A stretch of 64,000 nt of DNA from Thuidium tamariscinum (taxonomy: Eukaryota > Streptophyta > Bryopsida > Hypnales > Thuidiaceae), in assembly GCA_947034885.2 (NCBI GenBank), contig OX344754.2, positions 28,393,369-28,457,368 of the forward strand, in the 5' to 3' direction. This document shows positions 23,046 to 35,829 of this stretch, one piece after another. A model generated the notes under the pieces. The model made no database searches and was not told the DNA's origin. It was given only the letters and a program-made list of their open reading frames with translations. The stretch's first letter is position 1; the number at the start of each line of letters is the position of its first letter. The position numbers and the translations under genes are program-made.

Positions 23046-23383
23046 CAGTAGAAGAAAACTACGTTGTATTTGACAAAAACTGTGTTGTAGTCAACAAAAC
23101 GTGTAGAGTGGATTGTGTTGAAGTCTCCCTTTGTTATGCTGAATTTTTCATTGTAACACGGAATTCTGCATTTTACTTGTTGAATTTTGTGTTTTACTTG
23201 TTCAATTTTGTGTTGAAACATTGAAACGCAGAATTTTGCTTTATGAAGGGAGAACTCAACACAATCCACTCCACACGTTCTGTTGAATGCAACGCAGTCA
23301 CAATGCAGTCTTTGTTAAGTAAAACACAGATTTGACAAGTTTAACACAATTTTTGGAATGATTAGTGTAGTTTTCTTCTAGTG
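23046..23383. mobile_element. CACTA-type MITE nested in the left arm
   Basis: Left end CAGTAGAAGAAAACTAC and right end inverse CACTAGAAGAAAACTAC, flanked by CTT on both sides, a 3-bp target duplication as in CACTA elements. The interior forms an imperfect hairpin (GTGTAGAGTGGATTGTGTTG against CAACACAATCCACTCCACAC). The uninterrupted right arm of the surrounding inverted repeat shows the empty site. Confidence 0.88.
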
Positions 23384-23400
23384 CTTCCATTTATGGTTAA

Positions 23401-24441
23401 CCTTTAAAAGCCCATTGTCCCCTTGGGGGACAATTTGGAGTTTGGGTAGGTTCTGATGATCTCAATTTTTAGTAAAACTTTTTAAAACTTTCACATAAAA
23501 TAGGAAAACTAATTAACTTCATGGGAATGTAATTTTTATTTCAATTGGTGCCCGGGAGCAAAAGTAATACCACAAAAAGCCTAAATTTTAAGCTTTGATT
23601 AATTCCATTGGATTAGTTATGTGAAAGTTATTAACAATCTTGTGTTTTAGGTAGTTTGAGCATCTTCTTGAAAAATAACTTATAGGATTCAATTCTGAAT
23701 GCAATTTTTACATTTTTTCAAAAAAATTGCTTAATAAGGTTAAATTTGCTTGCTAGAGCAATCTCATCATTGGATTTATTGTGTTTCGATTCCATCTTAG
23801 AGCTATTAACGTTTTAATTTTTCATTCAATCTTGGACCTACATCTACTTAATAATTTTTTAAAGAATAAAAATCAATCATTTAAAAAAACTTCCTAGACT
23901 TTCAACTCAATTTTTGAACATGATTTTTTTTAATTCAAAGTCCATAGTGTAAAAAAATTCAACAAATGGCAATCAAAGTTATCTGAAATTGCAAGATAGT
24001 GTTTAAAAAAACTATGTTTTCCAACATTGAATACTCATATCTTCCAATTTATACGGGAGAAACACCCAATGGTGCACCTGCACCCAATGCCATCCATTTC
24101 TAAATCAGTCATTAATTCTAGAACAGAAATGTAGCGGGACTGTAGACTGCTTATTGTTTTAGGTCAAAATAAATAAACCATGTACTACCTACCTACATTT
24201 ATAGCTTGAAATGATTGTGTGCTGTAGAAATAGACGGCATTGGGTATAGGTGCGCCATTGGGTGCCTCTCCCTTACAAGCAAACTTCATGAAATTTTTAT
24301 CACATGATCTCAGACAAATAAAGTACAAGATCCTATGGTTGGATTCTATAAAAACACTTTTTTTTTCCTCTTGGGTAAACACAAGAAAAATGGCAATTTT
24401 GGGTGGGTTTTGACAAAAAAATGGCCTTGGGCCTTTACGGG
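23401..24441. mobile_element. TTAA-flanked non-autonomous element, CCTTTAAAAGCCC termini
   Basis: TTAA lies at 23397-23400 and 24442-24445. The ends read CCTTTAAAAGCCCATTG and, inverted, CCCGTAAAGGCCCAAGG. The other arm of the surrounding inverted repeat reads straight through as CCACTTAACCATGA, so it preserves a single TTAA and proves the insertion. No open frame of note is present. TTAA duplication with CC(C/Y) ends is the piggyBac pattern; Kolobok and Sola3 also use TTAA. Confidence 0.85.
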
Positions 24442-25188
24442 TTAAGTAGAAACACATGGACTTGTGATAGAAGTCAAATTTTAGACCTCATTTACACATA
24501 GTACATTGTATTTTTTCAAGAAACTTCAAACTAAGAAAAGTTGTGGAATCAAATACACTTTTATGTTTAAAAAACTGTTTGAGATTTCAATAATCCACCT
24601 AAAAGATAAGAACAAATTTTAGAGGAGGTGTTTGAAAATGGCCAAAAAAATGTCCCATCCACTCCACTCCACCTCACCTCTAGAATTTGTTTGAAAGTCT
24701 TACATGAGGCTTCAAAATTTCAAGAGGATTTAAAGATAAATGTTAGCTTGATTCTCCCACTTATTCTAATTCAATTTTTTTTGGAAGGAAGCTATTATAC
24801 TATGCCCAAATAAAGTTGAAAATTCAAATGTGAGTATAATCTTCCATTTTCACTTAACTCAATTGTGTAAGTGAACTCAATTGTGATTCCTTTCTTAAAG
24901 TGATAGTCTTCACAAATTCCTATCTAATATGTACAATATTATTGTAGGAATACTAATTCTTTAGCATTGTGAAAATTCATAATTTATTCACATGTTGTCT
25001 TAAAAAATGCATTTTAGGAGATTTTTGAGTACTCTACTAACTTCTACTAAAATCCTATAAGAATTTGGTGGTTTCTTTATACAAATAATGTGCAATTGCA
25101 TATTCAATCACATGTATGTGTAATTACTTTATAAGAATCTAAGTAGTGATGTTTTTATGGTCAATTCTCTATTGTAAATATTTGTTTC

Positions 25189-25192
<4 letters not shown>

Positions 25193-25234
<42 letters not shown>

Positions 25235-25252
25235 GTGTGTGTGTGTGTGTGT
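25193..25252. repeat. (TA)n(TG)n microsatellite
   Basis: About 20 TA units are followed by about 10 TG units, inside the loop of the long inverted repeat. Confidence 0.98.
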
Positions 25253-27715
25253 AATGCATAAGTTTTGTCACTCACAACAAACTTTCATTCAAGGAATGAA
25301 AAAAAATATATACTTTTCAAGTACTTAAAAGTTATGTGTTTTTAAATTGGTTTGACAAATATTAATCTTTAAAGATATTAGAAGCTTGATATGAATATTT
25401 TTGAATCATAAACTTGAACATCAAACAAAGTAAGAATACCAAAAAGGTTGTATAATATTACATACTCTTAATAGTACATATAGGTTTGGTGCAAATTGAC
25501 TTTTGGCATTTGAAGAATAAATACCATTTAATTTGCAATAAGTTTGGAAAAAATTAATGAATTTTTAAATTTTATTAAATAAAAAATATTTTCAATTTAA
25601 TGTAGGCAATGATGAGTCCTACAATTACCTAGGATTGAGTGCTTTGGAAGAAAATAACTAAGGACAATGGTATTAAGTTCTATAAACAAGTTCCTTCCAA
25701 CCCCACTTTGAAAATTCTCCACCACTAACATTGTATCATATTGAACACTTTTCAATTTTGTTTATAGAAAATGAAGTCGTTCATAGTTACACCTCAAATT
25801 TTCCTCCCCCCTTGTTTCATTGTTGTTTCAACATTTTGTGCATTATTGCACTTTTCCAAAGTTGTTTTCACAATTAAAAATGAGTCTAATGTTATTTGAA
25901 ACAATGATAGAATATTTTACCATGTTTACCTAATGGTTTTATATATAAAAAGATGAAATTGTTTTAACAACATGTCATCAATAGACAATTAAAACTGAAA
26001 TTAATACATATTTCATACCTTCTCATAAGAAGTTCCATTTCTTGTAAAATACCTTCTATGTGATAAGAGCTCTAACATACCTTGACGTCCTACTAAACAA
26101 AAAGGGTTATTGTGTATACACTACCATCTTCATACAAACTTAATAAATAAATAAGTATTTGCATCACAACCCAATATTCAAACCCAATATAATTAGCTTG
26201 AGAGAGGAAATAGTCTCATTTTGCATTCTCAAGTAATTGGAATTTCAAATATTGAGAAATTTCTTTTATCATTAGTAATCCATCATTAAGTGCTTACAAT
26301 ACATGAAGGCTGAACAATTAGCATAAGATATCTACCAACATTTTCAAAATTCTAGTGTTGTTTTGATATAGAATATCAACATGGATTGAAAGACATGGAT
26401 TGTAGAAAGGTGTCATTTCCCCATTAAAATCCCAAAGAGCTCCATGTCACAAAAGTTGGAAGCAATTTTATTTCAAAAAATTAAAATTTGAAAACATTCT
26501 TGAACTAACATTTGAACATATCAACTTGAAATCATGAATCGATTAAAATAGAACAAGCATTTACAAACACACAATGTGATGATCACTTTTTGGATAAGTC
26601 TTGAGAAACCTTTGTAAAAGATGAATTCAAAGGATTCAACCATGTAAATAATTGTTAATTCAATATTCTACAACAACATATTGAAAATGTTGAAACAATA
26701 CCTTCAAATAATTGTTGATTTAATATTCTTACACCACCATATTGGAATTATTGAAACAATACTTGTGACTCACAACATTGATTCAATACAACTTGTGACA
26801 TTGCTGAGACAACCTTAAGTGGCTACTTTGTATCTATCATGTTGTTTCAATAATGGTGAAATATTGATTTAAAGTTCTTAAGAATTTGAGATGTAATTAG
26901 AAATTCAAGAATTGTGCTCAAAGTTGAATTTTCAACTTTATTTGGGTATAGTATAATAGCTTCCTTCCAAAAAAAATTAAACTAGAATAAGTGGGAGAAT
27001 CAAGCTAACATTTATCCTTTAAATCCTCTTGAAATTTTGAAGCCTTATGTAAGACTTTCAAACAAATTCTAGAAGTGGGGTGGAGTGGATGGGACATTTT
27101 TTTGGCCATTTTCAAACACCTCTTCTAAAGTTTGTTCATAACTTTAGGTAGAATATTGAAATCTTAAACTGATTTTTAAACATAAAAGTGTACTCGATTC
27201 TTCAACTTTTTTTTAGTTTGAAGTTTTTTGAAAAAATACAATGTACTATGTGTAAATGAGGTCTGAAATTTGACTTCTATCACAAATCCTTGTGTTTCCA
27301 CTTAACCATGAGTGGAAGAACTCTTTTTTGTCTTAATTCATATATCCCACATAGTTTGTTTCACCTACCACTAGTATAAAGAGCTTTCCTGGTCTCCTAT
27401 TTCAACACAAATTGGTTGTGAGGTTCAATTGAAAAAGTGGTACAAACTATGAAATATGTGCACAAAATCCACATCATTGATTCAATTTTCTTATTGAAAA
27501 TCTTGTGTATTATTTCATTCTTTTCTACTTTGTTGGAAAAATCAAATTTAAACCAAAATTAAAAGCCAATTGTAGGGTCCTTAGAGGGTTGTGGAGTAGC
27601 CTTCTATTATACCCGTATTCTAGCCCTATCCTTGAAAGAGGCTTAGTGGGACATTTTTTCAAACCAATCCCCTACTAATGATACCAAAATTTTAATTAAT
27701 AGCAGGTGCAAACAT

Positions 27716-28418
27716 AATATGATATTTACAGTTTTTAGAAATAATTTTTTGATTAAATTAAGTTGTCATTACAAAGACATAAATCAATGTTACCATTGTA
27801 ATTATTACATTTCAATTCCATCCTAGATCTATTAAAAATTTCAAATGTCATCCAACTTCTAGACTATTGTTTAATGATTTTCAAAGAATAAAAATCAATT
27901 GTGTGTTTTTTGAAATTGTTTCTATAGATTTTGAATCCAATACTTTACTACAAAAAATTTTGAATTTAAAGTCTTTAGTGGAATAAATTTGCACAAATGT
28001 GGGTCAAAGACATCTAAAATTGTAAGTATATATTAAAAACATGATTTCATCCAAACTTTTAAGGCTAAAATCTTCCAATCACTACCATCAAACTTTGTGA
28101 ATACTCTACCCCATAATTCAAGATAATTGAAGTATATAAGATCATATGCTTAGATTGTAAGCAATTAATTTATTTTGTTCCTCAATGAATACATCAAAAC
28201 CAACACTTTCAAGTACTTATTGGTTACAGAAGGATGGCTTTAGAACTTTATGGATTAAAAAATCCATGATGTATAGATAGATCAACATTACTAAGAGCTA
28301 AGTTACTTTTAGTTGAGTCGAATGCAAGGAATTGGATGCAAAGAAAAAATGTGGATTGCTTTTATGTTTAATAGAGTAATTTCATTTAACAAACCTTGAA
28401 GTAGGTCAATTTATAAAG
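27716..28418. other. AT-rich stretch, nothing identified
   Basis: Between the long inverted repeat and the next TTAA element no frame or structure was recognised. Confidence 0.5.
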
Positions 28419-28422
28419 TTAA

Positions 28423-29359
28423 CCCCTAAATGTTCAAACTACGTTTTTTGGCAATATAGTAATTTTGGGCAGCTCACTATAAATGGAGTTTTTATTTTTT
28501 TTCATGGAAATTTTCACAAAACGTGTGTCCAAGGAGTAGATTTAAGGCCCAAAGATTTTCTTAACTTTTGACAACATGGATAAAAGGTTATTGCATGATA
28601 TGTGATTTCTCTTACTTGGCGGGCAACCATTGTAGTCAAAAAAACTTCTTCAAAAATCACTTTTTTTAAAATTTAAAATTGGTTCTTTAGAATTTTATCT
28701 ACTTAGAAAGATTTGAATCATTCCATTTTGATTTATGAGATGAAAGTTATAGGAGTTTTAGTTTGAGGATAGTTTGTGAGAAGTTATGGAATCTCTCCTC
28801 CAAAATAAACTTTGAGTCCATTATTTTACTCAATTTTTAATATTTTTGAAAAATAATTAAAACATTAGGTGATGATTGTCTATTAAAAAATTAAAACCAT
28901 TGGGATTGAAAATTTTCAATTTCACAAATTAATTATTACTATTTTAATATTTTGAATCATTTTCTACCTCTTTCTACTTACCAATTTTTTTCTACCTATT
29001 GTACAACTCCAAATGATTTGAAAATTCTTAAATATGTAGCCAACTTGACTAGAAAAATGAATCCAATGAGTAACAACCATTTTGGACTTTTTTTTATACA
29101 AAAGTGAGGTACTGAAGTGCAAATGCCCGGATTTTTGCAGGGACAATAAATAGGTTTTTAACAATTCAAATACTACTATCTTGCAATCTACATAGTGGAA
29201 ATTTCTGCAAAAATTTCTGCATATTTTCAAACTAAAGTACTATAAGATCCTATATAGTTACATCATTCTTAAAATGGTTTTCTTAAAGATTTGGATCTAG
29301 TACATAAGTGGCAGTTTTGCAATGTCTTTGGCAAAACATGAGTCAAATACATTTAGGAG
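28423..29359 (+). mobile_element. TTAA-family element, full length (937 bp)
   Basis: Flanked by TTAA at 28419-28422 and 29360-29363. It starts CCCCTAAATGTTC and ends ACATTTAGGAG. Shared internal words with the 37993 copy include TTTTGGGCAGCTCACTA near the left end and CTTGCAATCTACAT near the right. Length is almost identical to that copy, and the sequence is clearly diverged from it. No coding capacity. Confidence 0.88.
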
Positions 29360-29363
29360 TTAA

Positions 29364-30083
29364 AAAAACTTTTGTTTTTGGGAATCTTTCAGAGATTCAA
29401 GTCTTCAATCAAAAATTCAAGGCTAGTATTAGATAAAGTTTGAAAATCACAAATAGATCAATAGAGGTAAAAATTAAACTTGCTTTTGATTAGTAAAATT
29501 CTTTTATTTTGATGTATATATTTTTTATACTAGTTTACAGCATTTGTATAGGATCCTAAAATTCTACATGTCAAAAACTTAAAATTGAAAAGCTTCACAG
29601 TTTGCAATAGAAATACTAGTTTTAACTTTTGAGTGGTTATTAGAGAAAATCAGAAAAGAAAACTATGGAACTTGTGGGCTTAAATTTTATGAAAGAGATT
29701 TGAATACTTGTATTTCTTAATAATATCCTCTTACAAAATATTGCAATAGTACAATTGCTTGTACCATGCATACCTTGATGATTAAAACTATCAATGCAAT
29801 TAATAACAAAACTTAAAAAAATACTTTACATTACAATTGAATGTTCCATATTTGTATAGTGCCACATTATAATTGATACTATTAATCCTACAATTATTTC
29901 TTACTGTGAAATATAAATGAATAAATCATTGAGGTTTATATATGAAGCATATTTGAATAATGACATTAAAAAAGAATTGAAGGTCAAACATATTTTACAC
30001 AAAGCACCAATATTTTGGGTATGTCATGCAAGATTGAAAGGTAATTTTAATTAGTATTTCAAGGTTTAGTGTTTAGTATTTTA
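29364..30083. other. AT-rich stretch, nothing identified
   Basis: No frame, repeat edge or structured RNA was recognised. Confidence 0.5.
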
Positions 30084-30105
30084 AGTTTAGGGTTTAGGGT
30101 TTAGG
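30084..30105 (+). repeat. Short interstitial telomere-like (TTTAGGG) run
   Basis: Two perfect plant-type TTTAGGG units plus partial ones. It is too short to mark a chromosome end. Confidence 0.7.
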
Positions 30106-30339
30106 ATTATTGGATTAAATGTGTAGTTAAAAAATTAGAATTATCCTTTGATACGGTAATGCTACATTGGATACTTCATCCATTTAACACCACTCTTTGA
30201 AAGGAGATCTATGCATTTTGGAATTCAATGTTAGAGCAAAGAAGGACTTTAATTTTTGAACAAATGAACAATTTAAAATAGATGAAGACACACATTATGG
30301 TAGCCCAAATTTTTTGGCTTCATAGACAAGGTCAAGTTG

Positions 30340-30540
30340 AATAGTTGGTTGAACAAATATTCGGACGTGGGATTGGACAGTTGGTTGAATGAATGTTCGA
30401 ATAGGCATTTGGATGGGTGATTGCATGGACCATTGGACATGTGTTTGGATGGAAGATCAGATGGATATTCGAACGGGGGATTGGATGGGCAATCGGATGA
30501 GAGGTTGGACAACAAGTCTAATGGCGGATGGGTTGCAATG
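30340..30540. repeat. Degenerate 12-bp minisatellite
   Basis: Units such as GATTGGATGGGC, GTTTGGATGGAA, GATCAGATGGAT, ATTCGAACGGGG and AATCGGATGAGA follow each other in strict 12-bp phase. The period keeps a minus-strand frame open (30273-30662) that reads as a four-residue Pro/Ser/Asn repeat. I take this as a by-product of the period rather than a gene. Confidence 0.8.
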
Positions 30541-30679
30541 AATAGGGCTCTTGGAAAACAAAGATAAGAGTAGAGTAGTAGATGGGTGGATAGATGTATT
30601 GGGATTTTCACAAACAAGGTTGCATTAGACACGATTGGAGTGCATAGGGTTAGAGCAATCAAGGTTAAGCAAAAAATAC

Positions 30680-32520
30680 TTTAAAAGATTTGCTCAATTG
30701 TGACTAATGTATGTAATGTACCCAAGGGGCATTAGTCCCATTAATCACAATTGAGCAAATTTACCACAAATTTGTTACAAATTTTTTCATGAACAAGTGA
30801 AGTTTTCTAAAACATTATAAATATGATCTATATTATGTAAAACATCTACTTGCAAATTAGAGGGGGCATTGGACACTTTAGAATTTTTTACAAATTTTTT
30901 ATTCTTTTAACTTTCAATCCAAAAATAAATAAAATTAGAGTTGACTTATCCAATTTTATAGGTTAATATGCTCAATTAGGATTTATTGCAATTATTAGGG
31001 AATTTTTGAAAAAAAATTTAATGGAGAGGGCAAAAAATTTGGGAGATTTGGTCAATTGCAACAACTTTTACATAGGCAAGTGAAATTTCCTAAAATATTT
31101 ATGTATTTTGTATAATATGTAAGACACCTAATTGCAAACTTATGGAGGCATTGAACACTTTTAGAGTTTTTTGCAGATTTTTAGTTATTTTAACTTCCAG
31201 ACCAAAAATAAATAAAATTAGAGTTGACTTGTCCAATTTCATAAGTTAATATGCTTGATTAGGACCCATTGCAACTATTGGGGAGTATTTGAAAAAAAAT
31301 TGAGTGGAGAAGGCAAGAAATTTGGAAGATTTGATTGATTGCAACTAATGTGATTAATCCCTAAAGCTTTGAGTTGTACTTTTTGGCAACATAGCAATTT
31401 TGGGCAGCTCACTACAAATGGAGTTTTTTTATTCTTTTTTGAAATTTTCACACAAGATGTGCCTAGGAAGTAGTTTTAAGGCCCAACAATTTTCATGACT
31501 TTTGACTTTGTGGTTAAAAAGTTATGGCATGATAATTATGTCATTTTGTTTACTCGGTGGGCAACTTGGGCAAGTGAAAAAACTTCCTTTAAATTTATTT
31601 TTTTCAAAAGTGAAATTTCAAATTTATTCTTTAGGTTTATACAAACATGGGAAGCTTTGAATCATTCCATTTGGATTCATGAGTCAAAAGTTATAAGGAA
31701 TTTTAGTTTGTAGGTAGGTATGGACTATGGAGTCTTTAGCTATATAGTCAAAAGTTATGAAAATTATTGGGCTTTAAAATTACTCCTCGGGCACATCTTG
31801 TGTGAAAATTTCAAAGAAAAAAAATAAAAACTTTATTTATAGTGAGTTGTCCGAAATCACTATATTGCTAAAAAATGTAGCTCAGGGTTTTAGGGGTTAA
31901 TGCAACTTAGGGGCATTAATCACATTAATCATTGTCAAATAAATTTGTGACAAATTTTGTATAGGCAAATGAAATTTCCTAAAATATTTTATGTACATTC
32001 TATAATATGTAAGACACCTACTTGCAAATTTGGCAGAGGGCATTTGACTTATTTAATTTGATGTGTTAATATGCTTGATTAAGATTCATCTAACTATGAA
32101 CTTTAAGAAAATTGAATGAAAAAAGAAAGTAATTTGAAAGATTTGACTTATTTTCTCTAATATCACTAATGCCATCAAAGGGCAATAGTGACATTAGTGA
32201 CAATTGAGAGCAGATTTGCAACAACTTTAGTGTGGACTAGTGAATTTTTCTAAATGTTTTTAGACATACTCTAAATTATGTATGACATCTACTTGTAAAT
32301 TTACGGGAGCATTGGAAACTTTTAGAATTTTTTGTGATTTTTTTATTGTTTTATCTTCCAACTAATAAATTATAAAAGTTAGAGTTGACTTACCAAATTC
32401 ATATCTTAATGTACTTATTTCGGATTTATTCCATCTATTATAAGTTATTTGGGCATTTTTTCAATCAAGAGGTAGTATTGTAGGAGATATCCCAAATTGT
32501 GACTATTGCCTAAAAGGGAC
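30680..32520. repeat. Four diverged tandem units of about 270-345 bp, one carrying an insertion
   Basis: The landmark AAGTGAA(A/G)TTT(C/T)CTAAAA occurs at about 30796, 31079, 31966 and (as AGTGAATTTTTCTAAA) 32239. Each unit also carries GGGCATTAGT/GGGGCATTAAT and AATTAGAGTTGACTT(A/G)(T)CCAA or its remnant. Unit 3 was split by the TTAA hairpin at 31358-31896; the other units show the unsplit version. Confidence 0.75.
31358..31896. mobile_element. TTAA-family hairpin copy (both ends are left ends)
   Basis: Flanked by TTAA at 31354-31357 and 31897-31900. The left side matches the left end of the 28423 and 37993 elements; the right side is the same left end again in inverse orientation (CAATATAG..GGGTTTTAGGGG), giving terminal inverted repeats of about 150 bp instead of the usual 10 or so. 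Neighbouring tandem units give the paralogous empty site. Confidence 0.85.
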
Positions 32521-32743
32521 ATCAATCACATTCCTTACAATGTACAAAATCTTTAACAGTTTTCTAGTCAAGGAATTTTTATTGTAATACAAAATTATTT
32601 ATTAATATTGAAAATATCCCTTATTGAAGTTTAATTGCTCATTCTTTTGAATTGATTTTCTTAAAGTTTTGATGCACTCTTATTCCTTAAAGCATTGTTC
32701 TTGCCTATTTGTCCACCTAATCCTTTAGTCTCTGTCTTGTAAT

Positions 32744-34456
32744 CACTACAAGAAAAACTATGTCCTAATTGACAAAAAAAGTGACAGAATTCTATCAATT
32801 CTTCTGTAGGTTAGGAGCCATTGATTTGGACATCCAATTGATAGAAAATCCTATCAATTTTTCTGTAGATTCGAACATGAATACACGTCAATAAGTCTTT
32901 TTTTCACTCCTCTACCACCGTCACTTAATTCAAAATAATATTATTTTATTATCCACAGATTTAATAAAATAATTGAAATAATGGCCAAAATTTTTTGGAT
33001 GAAATTTTATTGGATGAATGATAAATGTTCAGATGAATATTTTTGAATTAATAAAATAATAATAATAATTTGTAAAAATTATTAAATTTTCTCTTTTTAT
33101 TATTTTCAAAAGTATATGAACTATTTGTAATTGTGGAGTGAATGGGGAAGGAAAACTCTATATAAACACATATGGAGGTAGGAGGAGGACCAATCCATGT
33201 GGGATATGTGCATTTTTAAAATTAGGAGAGCTCATAGTCAAGTTAAAAATTCGTGATTTGATATTAAAACTAAGATTTCAAACCTCAATTAAGCATAGAA
33301 GAATGTCTTTTTACAAAACACTTTGAACTAAGACTAGTTAGAATATAAAATAAGGTTTCAAGTCCACAAAATTCGTTTGACATTTAAAGCTGTCAATCAA
33401 AAGCTATGAATAGATTTCAAAGAGGAAATTTGGAAAAATGTAAAAAGAATAATTTCAAACACCTCTCTGAAATTCCAAAACTTTTGATTGGAATCTTGAA
33501 ATGTAAAAAGAATTTTTTTGAATGAAACTTCAATTAATAATCTAACTAGTTTTAGCTCAAAGTTTCTTACAAAAACATATTATACTATGCCTAAATGAGG
33601 TCTGAAGTCCTACTTTTAATACAATTCCTATGTCTAACTTGGCACTAAGTTAGAAATAGGAATTGTATTAAAAGTATGACTTTAGACCTCATTTAAGCAT
33701 AGTAAAATGTGTTTTTGTAAAAAACTTTGAACTAAAGCTAGTTAAATTATTAATTGAAGTTTCATTCAAGAAAATCCATTTTACAATTCAAGTTGTCAAT
33801 AAAAAGTTTTGGAATTTCAAAGAGGTGTTTGAAATTGTTCTTTTTACATTTTTCCAAATTTTTTCTTTGAAATCTATCTATAACTTTTGATTGATAGCTT
33901 TAAATGTCAAACAGATTTTTGGACTTGAAATTTTATTTTATATTCTAACTAGTCTTAGTTCAAAGTGTTTTGTAAAAAGACATTCTTCTATGCTTAATTG
34001 AGGTCTGAAATCTTAGTTTTAATATCAAATCACGGTTTTTTAACTTGACTATGAGCTCTCCTAACTTCAAAAATGCAAATATCCTACATGGATTGGCTCT
34101 GCTCCTACCACTCCACATATACAAAGGGAGTTTCTCCCCTCTAAAGATAAGGAATGCCTAAATGTGGTTGGTGAGTGGTTGAAAATTGCCGTGTGCTACA
34201 TTTTCTCATAGTGTTTGTAAAAAATTTATATTTGAAATAGAAGTTATATGTAAAAAATTGTTGAATTTCTTTGAAGACATTAAACTTGTTTGTTAAAATT
34301 GACTAAGAAATTGACAAATATTTGATAGACATTGCAATATTGACCACATTGATAAAGTGCTAAATTTCAAAAGTTGTAGTTGTCATTTCGGACATGTGGT
34401 TTAGGATACTATGTTGTCAAATTTTTTGTAGATTAGGGCCCATTTTCCTTATAGTG
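32744..34456. mobile_element. CACTA-type foldback element with a hairpin of about 1 kb
   Basis: Ends are CACTACAAGAAAAACTATGT and, inverted, CACTATAAGGAAAATGG, flanked by AAT on both sides (32741-32743 and 34457-34459). Inside, 33140-33640 and 33647-34147 are inverted copies around a six-base loop, giving arms of about 500 bp. The outer 300-400 bp on each side are unrelated beyond the terminal repeat. No transposase frame exists, so it is non-autonomous. A transcript across it would fold into a long near-perfect hairpin. Confidence 0.9.
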
Positions 34457-34459
34457 AAT

Positions 34460-35825
34460 CTTCTATCCTTTATAGTCTAAGTGATGAATTATCCACGTGT
34501 CGTAACTAACCTAACACAATCAAGTTTTTTGAATTGCTTTGCAATTATTTTACTAGTGGGTGCCTAGGTGTTGGTTCAGTGTGCCTTCTAAGCAATAGAT
34601 CTTTTGTAATACCTAAGTGACTCAAGTAGTAGAATGAATTCAAACACAACATTAAACTAGTTTTAATTGAGGATTTTGACAATTTCCAAGCAACTTGGTT
34701 TTTTCATGAAAACTAAATTAGACCTAAATTATTCATAGAGCACCTTTTATCTTATTCAAAAGTATAAACACCACCTCGATCCGACTTTCCTAGTGAAAGT
34801 TATGAAAGGATGAAGTTTCACCGCTAATCGGTTTATTAAACTTCATTCATGATTTTTGAGAGTTTTAACTATTGAAATGAAATGAAATTTGGTGTATGAA
34901 TTTTTGATGATCACTTCTACTAATATTCAATTTTTTTTACTTTGGGTGATTACCCTAAGTTTTCATCCAACCCTAATTTAAGACTTCATTTCTTTAAGTC
35001 CTTTCTATTTCTAAGGTGTTTTTCAATAAAGAACACTTTTGGGCTCTATTTGTCCTTCCTATGCTCATATGTGCCTAATTATCCATAACTAATTTATCTT
35101 AATGGAACTAATTGAACTAGCCTACGTTTTATATTTTGGTCTAACTTTTGTAAGTCAGCTATTTATAAAAATCTCATATGTTTTTCTTTTAAGCATCAAT
35201 TCTAACTTTCTAATCGGACTCTCTTACAAGAAGTTATGAATGGATGAAATTTGACTTCTAATTGATTTATCAATTTGTTGCAAGATTTTAGATTTTATCT
35301 ATTTCTCATTTAATTTACTATTTAAACTTCATCCACCCCTAATTTTCTCAATTTGACTTCAAATCTAAAGTGTAATATGTTTTTGAAAAGATATAAACTA
35401 ATATTAAATTAATTGGATCCTAAAACTTGTAAAAATTTGATCTAAGTATGCTGACTTGCACTTTTGGTTTTGTTCTTATGTTAAAAAGGGCTAACTATGA
35501 AATTGAATAAGTTGTGGAGTTTTCAAGCTCTTACCTCATTTTGTAGCTTATATTAAACATTGTTGTATACATTCTTTCATCTTTCCTTGTTTTTCATCTT
35601 AAGAGTTTTATAAAAATCTTCCTCACTACTTTAAAAGAGGGTTTTCTTACGATATTTTGAATTCAGAAGTCTAATTTCTAATTCTTCTGTTTTCTTCATT
35701 TTTTTTCATTATGTAAACTTCATTATTGTATTTCAAGGGTTGTCTTAGAAATTGCACAATAATGTTTCAAACTTCAAATTAATAATTGATTGTTCTTCCT
35801 TATCAAAATCAAGTATTATTCTATT
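34460..35825. other. AT-rich stretch with one dispersed repeat pair
   Basis: Two related blocks of about 60 bp (TCCGACTTTCCTAGTGAAAG...GGATGAAGTTT near 34780 and ATCGGACTCTCTTACAAGAA...GGATGAAATTT near 35213) point to an eroded unit of about 430 bp. No gene is seen. Confidence 0.45.
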
Positions 35826-35829
35826 TTAA

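Larger units (their letters stand above)
22627..27715. repeat. Long inverted-repeat element, arms interrupted by nested insertions
   Basis: The left arm (22627 to about 24880) and the right arm (about 26900-27715) are inverted copies. The right arm is continuous at roughly 0.8 kb, while the left arm is split by insertions at 23046-23383 and 23401-24441. Matching blocks include CAGGTG(T)...AATTAAAATTTTGGT at the outer ends and GAAGCTATTATACTATGCCC / its inverse near the inner ends. The roughly 2-kb loop holds no gene. Part of the arm (TTTAGACCTCATTTA..CATAGTA) also matches the CACTA hairpin at 32744-34456. Superfamily is undecided because the outer ends are not sharp. Confidence 0.75.

Noticed and set aside
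30084-30105. Telomere or chromosome end
   Set aside because: Only two to three TTTAGGG units, with ordinary sequence on both sides.
30273-30662. 129-codon minus-strand frame rich in Pro/Ser/Asn
   Set aside because: It overlies the 12-bp minisatellite; the period being a multiple of three keeps the frame open, so no gene is needed to explain it.
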